Origin: Mycocentrospora acerina | Lineage: Eukaryota > Ascomycota > Dothideomycetes > Pleosporales | NCBI GenBank assembly: GCA_022701365.1 | Contig: JAKUHH010000250.1 | Coordinates: 186,001-250,000 of the forward strand | Length of the DNA stretch: 64,000 bases | Direction: 5' to 3' | Shown here: positions 37,016 to 49,349 of the stretch, piece by piece | How positions within the stretch are numbered: position 1 is the first letter of the stretch | Layout of the letters: every line of letters starts with the position of its first letter | The notes under the pieces: model-generated | What the model was told of the DNA's origin: nothing | Databases searched by the model: none | What the model saw: the letters and a program-made list of their open reading frames with translations, nothing else | Made by a program: the position numbers and the translations under genes

Positions 37016-38073
37016 CAGTTTAATAAGCTCAGGAACCGCCAGTTAGCTCAAACCACATGACCACGATGTTGTAGAAGATTTCCATTCACTCCAAGCTACA
37101 TATGAAATTCGATGAGATCCCTAGATAGATTTTTCGGCTGAATCAGCCTCTAGTTAATGTTATATACAGTTTTCCAACATAGTGGCACGAGGCGCTAAAA
37201 CTTGCTGTCCGTTGCGCGGCTTACGAGATTTCCTGTCGACCTTACCTACTCAAAAATGACTAGGCTTTCGTCTTTCACAGACTCATCTCTGTTGTTGTAG
37301 CCCCACGTACCGCCTTGACTTGTGGCTTTGCTGCTTCTACCATTAGTACCACATCTGTACACTTCCAGTTTCATTTCCCTTTACTTTTATTCATATTTGC
37401 AGCAACCATTTTGACTCACTTCACTCGCCCATCGCGCAGCTCATCATCACCTTTGATCTTTGTTAGACCTGCTGCCTCGTGTGGCTGCACCTTCCAGCGA
37501 CCACTCGCCGACACCGCTCTGCTGCCGACCCCCAATGCAATGCTGACTATCCACAATCTCATAGAACAGAATATAGCCAATATCCAGGACGAGAACCATA
37601 CAGGTGTTGGAGAATCCAACGTAAAAGAAACATCTAGCTGGTGGTCTCAAGTGGAATTAGGCATTTGTCGCGTAGAGTATATCAATCTACTTGCCTTACG
37701 ACTAGAGATCAATTGGTTTTCGGCTGTGAGAACATTTCATCCGTGAGGATCACAAGCATAAAGACAATTTAGGGGATGAGTTAGTGTGGTCCGCAGTCAT
37801 TGGAGATAAAAGCAATGTAGAAGATGTTACATATCGGTGAGATTACAATTTTACAAGAAAGACTCGGGCGCAGATGCTCACTCCCTTCATTAAAATTCTT
37901 CTTAGATGAAATTGAAGCTACATGCCAGTTGACCTAGACGTCAACCACAATATTGCAAAGTGTGGAACGTTGAATTTGTGGAAGTGTTTAACAACAAACA
38001 AAGGGTTTCCTATTATCTACCGAAATTGGCGACACGAAATGCAGGCCGATAGGAAGACCATAAAAATAGCCGG
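37016..38073. other. Intergenic region
   Basis: No convincing gene. A frame at 37315-37746 lacks an early ATG and recognisable features; 37540-37746 (from atgctgactatccac) is the only part that could be a short exon. Confidence 0.45.
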
Positions 38074-39596
38074 TCAAAGGCATAGGCGCGAGCTCCAGGC
38101 TGTTTCCAGATCGTCTTTAAAGCGGGTAATTTGCATAAACCTGGTGAGATCCCACCTGCGACTTAGTTCTCCTAAAACCACTTCTTTATGCTCTGTGTCA
38201 TTCAAAAAGAATCCAAGTGTGTATACAAGCCAGGTACCCATGTAACAGCGCGCCCATTGGTCGTCATCTTGGTATTTTCTCAAGATTTGAATGGCTTTTT
38301 GAATCTGCCAGCTGTCGCCTGGCGAGACCCGTGGTATTTTTGTCTCCTGCTTGAATGCCACTCGACCATCAACCATCGATATGTGCTTTAACAAAAGTGA
38401 AGAGACAATTACATACAAAAAGCTGGTACTTTTATAGTAATCACGGTAAGGGATCGAGGTTGCTAGCTCCGTTGGACAGTCAATATCCATGTCGCACAAG
38501 ACTTTTGTCTCCCATAATTCTACCTCGGCCCGAAGATCCTCCAAGGTCTGAAGATTATACACCATGTGGTTTTGATACATGTCTTTAGCTCGATTTGCGA
38601 GCCTGAATAAAGAGACAGGAATTCCTAGTACAGGGCTATTCAAGCTATTCGAGAATCCAGGAAACATGATGCAATGGCCCAATAGATATTCAGCTTGGAG
38701 CCAGAAGTTCACATCAAATGTATGGCATGATGTTTCATCAGACCAGAGGCCAGTATTGGTGAGGAAAATTTGATATAGTACGCTTTCAACGGCAAGGCGG
38801 TCGAAATACCGGCCGACTGCCAATGGCGCATTAGAGAGTCGCATGGTCAGCAGATCTATTGCTGCGCTGACATGGGGCGGAACGTCAGAACTCGTGCCCA
38901 CACCAATGGACTACAAGTTTGTAAATAACCAAATCGTGCTCAAAGTGTGGAGCTACTCACACCATGAAGATACAGCAGTATGATCGACGACAGGACGCCG
39001 TTGTGCGTAGTCAGCTGTGATATTTTAGGTTGAGCCAGCGTGCTCGCCAGGCTTCGAAGAGCTTGAGAATAATAGTCCATTGCTATTTGTTTCATCCCAG
39101 AGGAGTTGTCGGTGTTGTGGATGTGCGAGGCAGCATTCATAAGTACTGCACGGTGTACAGTTATATCTTCAACCATGAGGTCTTGGATTTCTCTGATCCA
39201 ACCATTGTGGAAGTCCGGATGGCAGCCGGGTAATAGTATAAGATCGAAAAACTTGTCGATAAAGTGGCGTCTTAAAAAACCTTCCAGATCGAAGATAATC
39301 TGGTCGCAGGCCACACTTTCAGAGCGAAGACACAATATGGCCTCGGGGCTGTTGCAATGTCGTGACTTGGGGTGAGAAGCATATCTACGATCCACAAGGT
39401 CCGTTGAGCTTGGCCATTGACAAGAAATTCCTGAGAGAGAGCACCTCTTGCACACAGGTGTAATCTCGTCACACTTCTTCCTTCTACTCCTGCCTATCTA
39501 TAATTCAATGGAATATTAGGGAGCAGCTCGGTGATACTCACAGGTAAGACAGCCAGTTTTTGTTCGTAACCTATGGCGTTGTGCAACATCCGACAT
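38074..39596 (-). CDS. Zn2Cys6 transcription factor, left cluster regulator
   Basis: Predicted 474-aa fungal regulator. Minus-strand exons: 39596-39542, 39493-38961, 38910-38074 (introns 48 and 50 nt). The first intron splits the binuclear zinc cluster: GCLTC / RSRRKKC..C..C..C, spacing C-x2-C-x6-C-x6-C-x2-C-x6-C, complete. The rest fits a fungal-specific transcription factor domain (FFDLILLPGCHPDFHNGW, SSIILLYLHG). Such proteins usually bind paired CGG triplets and often regulate the cluster they sit in. It lies next to and in the same direction as the MFS gene, so it may control the catabolic genes to its right. Confidence 0.88.
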
Positions 39597-40287
39597 GATC
39601 TTCTAGCTGGATAACTGTCAAGCTCCAATGCGGTTTACCCGGTAGGCTAGCTAACCCTAATGTAGGTCAAGCGTGGTACAAGCAGGCAGCAAGCCGAAAT
39701 GGGAATGGTAGTGCATTTAAAAGAGTCAAATTATCAGGGATCAAAGAGAGCACAAATAAATGTGCGAAAACAGTCTAATCATGATATTTTAGCTATCGCA
39801 TGTAATAGTAGATAAGAGGAAAGGCACATGCCCCACCACGCCCAGATGCGGGGTTCGAGGGTGCTAACGACTCTCAGAACAGTCGTGGAAACAATTCCGA
39901 CACAAATTATCCGTTAGATAGCCTGAATATAATTTCTTCGTCCGAGTGCCTGAAAAAAAAAATCTTGGGAACCTTACTATAGAGTCAAAGGTCTTACTGG
40001 CGTCTATTACCCTATGCAAGACAGATTACACATTGAATCAGAAGAACGGAGAAGCGAAAAATCGTGCTAAAAACAGCAGACGATTTAATCATCGAGGAAT
40101 ACAGACAGACAGAAAGAAATTCTAAAGACCATATGAGGAAAGCAAAGAGACTAATAACTATTTGGTTTGCAATCATCTAGCTAGATCCTGACTTTGGTAG
40201 TTTTATCCTATGACTAGATTGACTCCAAAGTTCATAGTAGATGAGCGATTTCAACGTCTAAGTTTTCATGAATGCAGAATACACTCC
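39597..40287. other. Intergenic region
   Basis: Upstream of the left regulator and 3' flank of the MFS gene. AT-rich, no gene seen. Confidence 0.6.
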
Positions 40288-42173
40288 TCATGTCCTCATC
40301 TTCTCAGCATTCACAATACTCCAATATTGGCTGCTGGTCCGGACACGCAGCCTTTTGCCGAATTTGATCATGATCAAAAAAACTGACACGGCTGCCAGTC
40401 CAACAAAAGCTGCAGAAATGAAGCAGTTCTGAATACCCAGATTGGTCAACCACGGTGTGATACTAAATAGTTAGTAGTGTATGTTATGTACAAGAGCAGA
40501 TGAGACTTACCCGTAGTTGACTGCAAACGACATAGTATTGCGAACGAGGATGACCGTCACAATCGCATCGCCGCTTATGTCGTGATAGCTGTCAATTAGG
40601 TAATTCACGCTCAGTGTAACTCCAACAGCAGATGTAAAGGCTAAGCACCCCATTGCGAAGACAAGTCCAAACCAATGGATTTGGTGAGCAGCGCCTACAC
40701 CCCAGAGTATCAGCGGCCCTGGGACCATTACTAGACACAACACAAATGGCCATAAGCGATGCTCAGCTTCCAAAATGCCGTTGTTTCGACGAGCGAGTTT
40801 AAGGGTTAGCCAATCGCTGAGACGGCCAGAGACAAATGAGCCAATTATAACTCCGATAAAGCAAGACACATAACTGAGACCAACCATGGAGGACTTGAAG
40901 TTGTACCCTGGACCACTAAGGATAATGGAAGCAGTGGCATTGAGGACGTTGAACCATATGAGATAAGAGCCGTAGCTAAATCCTGAATAGAAGATTACAG
41001 GCCAGCTAAGATATACTAAGCTTTGCTTTGCACGCTTCAGCATGTTTTGCCCTGGAGATGGGTTCCAGATAGAGAGCTTCTGAGCAAAGGTTTTCGTCGA
41101 GGATCCGATTTCCACGCTGACGTTCGACTGCGAATGAAGGGAAGGAACTTTCTCAAGATCTGAAATTTTAGATGACTCAGCAGGCTGGGGAATTTCTGCT
41201 GCAACAATACTGGTACTCTTTCGGTTGTAATTGGTTTCCTCCATGAAGAAGAAGAGGAAGACAAACGTTACTGCAAGGAAGATGGCTGGCCAATAGAACA
41301 CCCACTAGAAAAAGTGAAGACGTATTATCAGCCTCTATTTGGTGCGTAGCATATTCTTGGAAGGCTTACCTGCCATCCTTGACCTTCTGCGATAAAACCG
41401 CAGATGATAGGAGCAAAATAGTTACTACCGGCCAAGGCAAAACCGTAAACACCCATGTAGGTACCTCGCTGGTGGGTGAAGTATATGTCGGTTACGGATA
41501 TCTCAGGCAAGGCTGTTTGATAAAAAGAGAAATAATTAGTAGTGATTTCGAATACGTGTTGAGATTATATGCTTACATTCAATCGGGGCAATAAAGAATC
41601 CCATAACAATGCATCTAGCTAGCCACTCGCTGTTATTTTTGACGTAAGCGCTTCAGATAGTCAGTAAAATTACATATATACTTTTTTTTGGAAATCACCC
41701 ACCTCCAGATGCTTGTTCCAATGGCCCCAAGCACGGATATCAAGTACGTTGGCCGCTTGCCGTACTTCAAAGCGAAAGGCTGCCAGAAGAGCAGGCTCCA
41801 CCCAAGCAGCAAGAAGAGATATCCTGTGCCCTCGTTTAATGCCTTAACTGACACGCCTGAGGCCTTGGATAGCGGGACAAGAACCGAGTACACTGTTGAT
41901 ACCGACATTCCGGTCATCCAAGTGTACCTTTAGGCCAGTTAGTACTCTGAAAGGTTTAGCAAAATCTGGTTAGACGTACAGTGTAGTGCAAATTGTCGCC
42001 ATGAGTTTTCTACGAGGGGCCCAATTAAGGGGATCATCAGGATCACCAGAGGGTGTTGGGTCCAGGAGGATTTCTCCTTCACCCGCGTGACGAGCATCCA
42101 CACTATGATCTAAATCAAGCAGATGGACAGTACCGGGCACTTTCTCTGTTGTGACATCTATTCTCTCTGCCAT
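40288..42173 (-). CDS. Major facilitator superfamily transporter
   Basis: Predicted 527-aa proton-linked transporter in the plasma membrane. Minus-strand exons: 42173-41980, 41927-41703, 41629-41577, 41512-41370, 41304-40511, 40462-40288 (introns 52, 73, 64, 65, 48 nt). Soluble N terminus with DPDDPLNW, the usual entry to fungal drug:H+ type MFS carriers; then about 12 helices, with the loop 2-3 signature as [10 protein letters not shown] and a central cytosolic loop rich in Ser. The short exon 41577-41629 encodes [16 protein letters not shown] and is needed to keep frame. The true start is ATG 42173; upstream codons begin only at a non-ATG. Divergent from the amidase, it probably imports the cluster substrate or exports a toxic intermediate. 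Confidence 0.9.
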
Positions 42174-43082
42174 TGGTGCAGGCTTCGATTGACTGGCGTA
42201 GTAGGTGCAATTGCTAAGTAGATAATGTTGGGTACAAAATATTTGCAACTTTGCCTAGAACTCTAAAAAAAAGGGTTGGGTGATCCAGAATATTGGACAG
42301 CGTTACCTTTCTTTATATCTGGGAACGAGGTTTACATATTATCTACTCTCTTAAGTTTTAAGTTTGATTACCAAAGTCCGCAATCAGCCTTTGGATAGAA
42401 GATACGCCACCATGTTGATCTCCTAAGGCTAACATCACGCTGAACATGTTTCTGCCGCAAGTTGCTAACTCATCTCTACTACTATACGCTCCTCAGCTTT
42501 GTTGTTATGCAGTTATCCTTAGCGATAGGATAACGAGCTACCCGCGATAGTGAAAAAACGCGCAATCACCTATCATTGGTTCACTACACTGCGATAAGCG
42601 ATGGGTGAAAACGGAGACTGGAGGCAGAGCGTAAACGCCTACGATTGGGTTGATAATCTCTGAGATTGATCATTCGTAAGTGCCATGCTCCGCTTCGGAA
42701 TCACCCCGCACCACAAATCTAGCTACCCTTGATAACCTTAGCGAATCACAATTAATTGCGCGTGGCCTACGAACATATGGAGCAAACACCGTTCTGATGC
42801 TCCACATCTCCATATCATGTCGGCTTCTGTAACGTATCAAAAACAGTTGCGCATAGAACACGCTGCCTAACGTGCTTAAGGACGCAACCTTCGAACATTC
42901 CCTCAGGGCATGGTCGCTAGCTTCCCCGCCATGACAAACATTAGTGTACTGGACTAGAGATACTTATTTTGTTGATAAAGACGATACGAGACTTTCAATT
43001 GAGGAACCAGCAAAACGTTGTGAGTATCCATCACAGTCGCCCCCGCACCATCTATCCTGGCTTTCAGACAGAAAACAGCACA
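42174..43082. promoter_or_regulatory. Divergent promoter region, MFS transporter / amidase
   Basis: 909 nt between divergent start codons. No copy of the TTCCGGAA element; the nearest is gcttcggaatc at about 42692. Shared control is inferred from layout only. Confidence 0.45.
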
Positions 43083-44765
43083 ATGAACAGTGAAGGTCTA
43101 GAGCTACCTACCGTCCAGCGGATCGAGTATCCCAAAGGAACACTAGAATTCGAGCAGAAGCGTACGACCATACTCGAGGCCTTTGCAGGAAAGGTTCCTC
43201 AAGAGCTGCGGCTGCCGTTAGAGCTCATTTCCAATCCACCCATCAATGTTTCTACTATACCCAACACATGTGGTATCCTTACACCCACCGAAGTGGAAAT
43301 CACGGAAGAATACGATGCGTTTGGTCTAGCTGAAGTGATTGCGAACAAGAAATTCACCGCTGTTGAAGTAGCCCTTGCATTTTCTAAACGCGCCATTATC
43401 GCACATCAGCTCACTTGTTGCCTTACACAATGGTTCATGGAAGATGCCTTTGAACAAGCTAGAATACTGGATGAGTATCTCCTAAAGAACGGCAAACCCA
43501 TAGGCCCTTTACATGGTGTACCTATCAGCATCAAGGAGCATATGCCGATCGCTGGCACTTACTCTTCAGAAGGCTCTATTGCAAGCACGTCTTTCAGCAA
43601 AGAAGATTGTCTTATGGTATCAACACTCCGCAGCATGGGCGCAGTTTTCTACTGCAAAACCAATCAACCCCAACTCATAATGCATCTTGAGTCCACGTCG
43701 CACTACGGTCGCACTCTGAATCCGTTTAACATCAATCTTACTTCTGGCGGCTCTTCCGGAGGCGAAGCTGCACTTGTAGCTATGAAAGGATCCGTTCTGG
43801 GTGTTGGGTCAGACATTGGCGGGAGCATCCGCGCCCCCAGCGCCTTCTGTGGCATCTATGGCTATAAGCCAACAAGTAACATATTGTCTATGAAAGGAAT
43901 GGTTTCTCATCCAATGGCAGCAGAATTGAATATCACGGCTGCAACGGGACCCATGTGTCGAAGCTTACGAGACATGGAATTCTTCATGCGCATTAACTTT
44001 GCTGCAAAATCACATCTCCGGGATACCAACCTTGTGCCAATTCCATGGACAGGTCTAAAAACCCTAATCGATAAACCTTTGAAGATTGGTATCATCGAAA
44101 ACGATGGGTTTATTGAACCGCAGCCACCTGTTAAGCGCGCGATTGCTTGGGCCAAAAATGAACTCTCAAATCCAAAGTACTCCGATATCTTACAAATCAA
44201 GCCATTCACACCTTGGAATGCAGCGGAAGCATCGTCCAAGATTCTTCGTATGTACTGTCCCGACGGTTCTCAGCTCGTTAGAGAACATCTAACATCGTCT
44301 GGAGAGCCGATCCTCTCCTTGACTGAGTGGTTACTTCAAGACGCCGATGTACACGGCATGCTTACCGCATCTGAAGTGAACGAGCTACGAGGAAAACGCG
44401 ATGAATATCGGCACCAATTCTCTGATCATTGGGACGAACAGGACGTGGATATTGTGATTGGTCCAGCATTTGTCGGCCCAGCGCCCGCGCATGAAACTGG
44501 GCTATATTGGACATATACAGCTTTGTACAATCTGGTCGACTATCCAGGAGTTGTAATACCTACTCCGATCCAAGCGGAGAAAACAGAAAAATATGCCCAA
44601 GATTACAAGCCCCTAAGTACGGCATGTGCACATGTGAAGGAGTTGTGGGAGAATTCAAACTTTGATGGTGCGCCTATCAACCTGCAGATTGTTGCAAAGA
44701 GGTACCACGATAACGAGCTATTTGGAGCTCTAGAACTGCTCAAAGACGTTCTAAACCTTCCATGA
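43083..44765 (+). CDS. Amidase (amidase signature family)
   Basis: Intronless, about 560 aa, the usual size of fungal acetamidase-type enzymes; hydrolyses a carboxamide to acid and ammonia or amine. The Ser-cisSer-Lys triad is complete: Lys in PISIKEH (about residue 150), cis-Ser in TSGGSSGGE (about 222) and nucleophile Ser in GSDIGGSIRAP (about 246). Start at ATG 43083; the frame extends upstream only to non-ATG codons. No signal peptide, so probably cytosolic. In the cluster it could deacylate an anilide, release an aromatic acid amide or hydrolyse a nitrile-derived amide; the sequence does not say which. Confidence 0.92.
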   Translation: MNSEGLELPTVQRIEYPKGTLEFEQKRTTILEAFAGKVPQELRLPLELISNPPINVSTIPNTCGILTPTEVEITEEYDAFGLAEVIANKKFTAVEVALAFSKRAIIAHQLTCCLTQWFMEDAFEQARILDEYLLKNGKPIGPLHGVPISIKEHMPIAGTYSSEGSIASTSFSKEDCLMVSTLRSMGAVFYCKTNQPQLIMHLESTSHYGRTLNPFNINLTSGGSSGGEAALVAMKGSVLGVGSDIGGSIRAPSAFCGIYGYKPTSNILSMKGMVSHPMAAELNITAATGPMCRSLRDMEFFMRINFAAKSHLRDTNLVPIPWTGLKTLIDKPLKIGIIENDGFIEPQPPVKRAIAWAKNELSNPKYSDILQIKPFTPWNAAEASSKILRMYCPDGSQLVREHLTSSGEPILSLTEWLLQDADVHGMLTASEVNELRGKRDEYRHQFSDHWDEQDVDIVIGPAFVGPAPAHETGLYWTYTALYNLVDYPGVVIPTPIQAEKTEKYAQDYKPLSTACAHVKELWENSNFDGAPINLQIVAKRYHDNELFGALELLKDVLNLP

Positions 44766-46396
44766 TATCTTCATAACGAAGTATCATTCAGGTAATTTTG
44801 TAAGAAGCTCGTGAAAGAAGACAGTGAAAATGTGGGCGCACCGTTCTATTACAACGTGCCTGATAGCACGATTCTATGAAATGGTTCTATTCTGTTAAAC
44901 ACGTGTTTTTGAACTTATTTTGATCGTCTTTATAATCACACTGAACGTTAAATAATGTCACACGCAAGGCAAGCACTTTGCATACTTGCTCCTGAAAAGT
45001 GCATTGACGTTGTCTCCATTTTCATCGCTTTATGAAAGCGATATGTTTTTCTGTATACGTTCCCCTTCCACACACTTTCCTTCAATAATATGACAAGATC
45101 CTGGCCAGGCAGGAGACAACTTCCAAGAAGTTGATGTCCCTGCCGATTTTGGACTAGTCACGACTTCTCTACAACAGATTTTGCAGCTGCGAGTCTTCCC
45201 AAAGAATGAATCGGCGTCTACAAAAAGGAAAGAACAACAATTAATAGTAAGAAGGTATTCATAACTAACATACACTATATAATGCCTCGTTCGTTCAAAT
45301 CCCTCCTCTCTCTCAGAGCCAACTTTTCTTTCAGTGTCACAAAATCTTCTCTCAGAACACGAACTTTAATTTTAACTTGCCTGACCTTCTCTTGTATTGC
45401 TTCGTCAACACACTCAATATTTCAATCCCACGTTCCGATTATGGCCCCTCCGTACCAATATGCCCGCTGACCAATACATACAACTACCTATATCGAAACA
45501 AAAACATCCGAGCCTGGCATACATCGATTGGAAGGAGAAAAACTGTGGGAACATGCAAAGGCGGGTGGAGTGAAGGATCAAATTGTTACGATCTGAGGCT
45601 TCGGCTAATGATGACAAGCAATCATCTGACCATAAAAGTCGTCCCGCATAGCTTTGCTAACACCGCGCAATCTCTACAGGCTACCTTCACTCGTTTCAGA
45701 CCTCAGTTCAATTTGTCAGCGACAAGTTGTCATCACCGGTCTCGGGGTAATTGTTACGAGTGGAAGTTCCTTGAGGTGCGATGTATGGGCGGAGTGACAA
45801 TTTTATACCGCGACGTTAGACTGGGAGTTGGAACTTCGGTTTGTTGATGAATCTAGACTACGTGGAGCCATGGTTGAGACAGGGTTCTACCTTTTGCTTC
45901 GTACACTTGAGTAAAATGAACCTTGGTTGCCAATGACCCTGCTCTTCTGCTTCTTGTATTGATGACGTACTTGCACTTGCACGAGATCATATTACTCATT
46001 CTATAAATCTTATGATTACGTTGCGGAAGAGCGAAAAAAGTGTATTATTTTAGTTGGCCGGTTAGTATTCGTAACTTGAAGTTCAACTGCCGGGGCCTAC
46101 TTCCTTCACATCCGGTAGGGGAAGCGCCACACCGGAAGCGTTCTCGGATACTTCCCTTCACTTGATCGAAAGTACTCATTCGACGCTGGAAACAAGCGCT
46201 GTATTTCACGTTATAAGAGAAATTAGAAGCACAAATGTTAGAGACTGTCAGCTTGCGAAATTGTACTTGAATACCAGCCTAGACTCCAACTAGACTTTGC
46301 TCCATAACTTCCCGTCTGCATCGTCCTCAGTTTGAACACATTAGATAATCTTTTCTGCTCTAGCAGCTCAATATTTTATCAAAACATTGATACAAC
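44766..46396. other. Intergenic region with possible broken small gene
   Basis: Promoter side of the monooxygenase gene. Frames at 45282-45470 and 45377-45847 (plus) have no domain and are not called. The minus-strand cysteine-rich frame at 45030-45262 is listed separately. CCGG-containing words occur at 46110 and 46132. Confidence 0.45.
45030..45262 (-). pseudogene. Possible small cysteine-rich secreted protein, frameshifted
   Basis: An ATG at 45262 opens a 14-residue strongly hydrophobic leader resembling a signal peptide. It hits a stop just after a T5 run (plus-strand A5 at 45222-45226). One base away in frame, a cysteine-rich stretch (SCKICC, GSCHIIEGKCV) continues to a stop at 45030. 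A one-base indel in the homopolymer, real or a sequencing error, would explain this. The pyrimidine-rich tract ending in TTTTTGTAG also looks like an intron acceptor, but the matching upstream exon meets a stop. No family is recognised. Confidence 0.25.
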
Positions 46397-48439
46397 ATGC
46401 CTTCACTATCAGTACCCGAAACGTCTTCAGAAGGAGGGAGCCCTGTAATCCAACATGAACTGTCCAATGTCAAAGATGAGGAAAAATCTGGTTTCAACCC
46501 CAAAGATCAAGCGATTGAGAACCTTCGACCTATGAAAGTCATCGTCATTGGAGCGGGGTTTTCCGGAATTTACTGCGGCGTCCGAATCTCAGAGCGCTTG
46601 CGCAATGTCGACTTGACAATATACGAGAAGAATACAGGAGTGGGAGGAACTTGGTTTGAGAACCGGTATCCTGGATGCGCCTGTGATATTCCAGGTATGT
46701 AGGAATGGGTTTAAAGCATAGTAATCGCCACATTTTTGCTAATGGTGATCGAAGCCCATTCCTACCAGTACACGTTTGCACCCAATCCAAATTGGAGCAG
46801 CTTCTATGCACCGGCGGAAGAAATTAGGCAGTATCTCGAAGATGTTGTGCGTCGGTTCTCTGTGGGTCGATTTATTAAAACGTCGCGAAAGGTTACTGAG
46901 GCACGATGGATCGGAGAGACCTCCAAATGGTAGGGAATTGCAGCCTCTCATCGAGGTATTCGCTAACACACTTGCAGGCGAGTCACAGTAGAAAACACTG
47001 AATCGGGACAAATTGTAGTCGACGAGGCAGACGTGGTCATCAGTGCTCGTGGGGCATTGAATGACATCGCATGGCCAGATGTTCCAGGTTTAAACGATAT
47101 GGAGATTCCGGTAATGCATTCGGCAGCTTGGGACGATAGGTATGTAATGAGACTTTTCACATAGTTGAGATGAACGTTTTCTAACCTTTAGTCTAGTGTT
47201 GACTTCAAGAACAAGCGCGTTGGCATCATAGGCGGCGGAAGCAGCGCAATACAGATCATCCCGCGCCTTCAACGTGAACCTGGTGCGCATCTTAGCTGTT
47301 TCATCAGGAGCAAGACATGGATTGCTCGGCCGTTTGGAGATATGGCTATGAAGTCGCTCGAATTGGATGGAACGGAATGTAGGTCGATTGATAATCATTC
47401 GTGCGACGACGGCGCTAATTTTCAAACAGTCACGCCAGAGCAAAAGGCTCGTCTCGCGAATGACCCAGAGTACTACTTGAAATTCCGGATGATTATTGAA
47501 CGGTACTCCAACTCAGTGCACTCACTCACTCTGAAAGACTCTTCAATGCAAAAGCTTGCAAGGATGGACTTGACGATGCTTATGCAGGAGAAGCTGAGCA
47601 AAAAACCGCACATTTTGGAGTCACTGCTACCGTCGTTCGATGTCGGCTGCCGAAGGCTTACACCAGGTCAGGGTTATCTTGAGGCTTTGGCTGCAGATAA
47701 TGTCGACTTTATCAACACTCGCATAACTGAGGCGCGTAGCAGAAGTATTCTCCTTGAGAACGGTGAAGAGAAGGAGTTGGACGTAGTCATCTGTGCAACT
47801 GGATTTCATGCATCAGCACCGCCTCCCTTTCCAGTTGTCGGGAAGAATAGTCAGACAATGAAAGAGAAGTTTGAACCTTACCCAGAAACATATCTATCTG
47901 TAGCTACCGATGGCTTTCCGAATTACTTTATGGTTCTGGGGCCGAATGCATCAATTGGCACAGGCACTCTCACAACAATGATCGAGATGACCGGCGACTA
48001 TATTGTCAAGTGCATCCGAAAGCTACAAAAAGAGAATATCAAGAGTATAGAGGTACAAGAGAGGAGAGTGAAGGATTTTTCAGGATTCATCGACCATTAC
48101 TTTAAGAAGACTGTCTACTTGGACAGCTGCAGCAGTTGGTATAAGAGATATGGAGGAAAAGGAGATCGCATTACTGGCCTTTGGCCTGGGAGCGCGTTAC
48201 ATGCGATGGAGTGCCTTCGATCGCCGCGTTGGGAAGATTTTAATTACATTTATGAGGGTGAGAACGGAGAGGATGAATGTAATCGGCTTGGTTGGCTGGG
48301 TAATGGCTGGTCCATTGCACAACTTGACCAAGACGAAGGAGAGATAGCACATTTTTTGCTGCCAGAAGCAGCGGACATTCCAGCGGAGCCATTTCCTGAG
48401 AAGACGGAGATTTTCAGAAAACGGCCGTTTTCATATTAG
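46397..48439 (+). CDS. Baeyer-Villiger-type flavin monooxygenase
   Basis: Predicted 625-aa FAD/NADPH monooxygenase. Exons: 46397-46694, 46755-46929, 46978-47139, 47197-48439 (introns 60, 48, 57 nt; the acceptor at 47196 is chosen over a nearer AG by frame). FAD Rossmann motif GAGFSGIYCG, then GGTWFENRYPGCACDIP, the junction restoring CDIPAHSYQYTFAP, a second dinucleotide motif GGGSSAIQI, and ATGFH. The Baeyer-Villiger fingerprint region is present in a variant form (MEIPVMHSAAWDD rather than FxGxxxHxxxW). These enzymes insert oxygen next to a ketone to give an ester or lactone. Here an aryl ketone would become an aryl ester that the neighbouring hydrolase could split to a phenol. N- or S-oxidation cannot be excluded. 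Confidence 0.9.
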
Positions 48440-48921
48440 TCATTCGTAGAGTACATTACTCGACACTATTACTGATACTATTGTACTTTTTTGCGAGAAG
48501 AATTCTTCCCAATAAGCAGATCAAAGAGGTAGAGTGAAACTCTCTTCAAGATTTCATCAAAATACCAGAAACACTTCTGAGCAGGTAGTAAGAAAGACTT
48601 GTTCTTGAACAATACAATGTCATAGTCATAGATGCTCCGCAATCAAGTCACAGCCTAGCTTACTCTTGACATGATAGTAGTGTCAGTAGCATGCACAAAT
48701 GTAACAACCTTTGGAGATGTGTATGCCTGTATATACCTTCAAGCAAAGTGAATGTGATGGAAACTTTGTAGTGCTTGGCAATTCAACGTCTTTTGGATAT
48801 ACGTGAAGAATAATCTACATCCAGCGATCGCCTCACTTCACCTCCGAAATTCAACACATTAAACCTTTATCTAATACTACGGTGGAAACACAAGTGAAAA
48901 GTAAAGTTGAATTTAATCAAA
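48440..48921. other. Intergenic region
   Basis: 3' flank of the monooxygenase gene. No feature supported. Confidence 0.55.
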
Positions 48922-49349
48922 ATGTATAAAACCCTGAGCATGTGTTTGATTCTCATGTTGCTGATGCTGGTAGAAATCCGAGGAGTAAATGTTATGGACA
49001 GTTATACTTTAGTGTTCCCATCTCCGCCCGTCAACACTGACAAGGAATCTTTACGATTAGGAGTGTGTATGAGAACTGCTGTGACAGCTCCTCAGGCAAT
49101 GCATCGACCTTGCCAGTATCAAGAGCAACTTGGCCCGGCCAAATATTGATGGCGCAATTCTGCATCAGATTTCTTGTGCACGTAACAGCTAATAACCGAG
49201 TTGATCTCCATGGCGGGCGTAAAACATGGCATTTTTCGACTCCGGCTTGCTCGGCCGGAAGACGCACCGGAACTGAAAGTGGTGACGGCGTACCAACACT
49301 TCCCGGCGGCTGCAACAGTAGCGAGATGCGGGGTACGCATACCCACTAA
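48922..49349 (+). CDS. Possible small secreted protein
   Basis: Two-exon model (48922-49066 and 49117-49349; 50-nt intron GTATGA..CCAG) giving 125 aa. It starts with a hydrophobic leader (MCLILMLLMLVEIRGV) and ends with a GC-richer part holding a few cysteines (STPACSAGR, PGGCNSS). No domain recognised. The clear rise in GC from 49060 on supports a coding exon, but other frames across the same segment are also open (for example 49201-49410), so the model is tentative. Confidence 0.35.

Noticed and set aside
39831..39880. tRNA-like word (ggggttcgagggtgc)
   Set aside because: Resembles a B box only loosely, and no cloverleaf can be folded around it. No tRNA was found in the window by eye.
45377..45847. 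156-codon plus-strand frame
   Set aside because: Begins without ATG, has no domain or convincing splice partners, and AT-rich irregular codon use.
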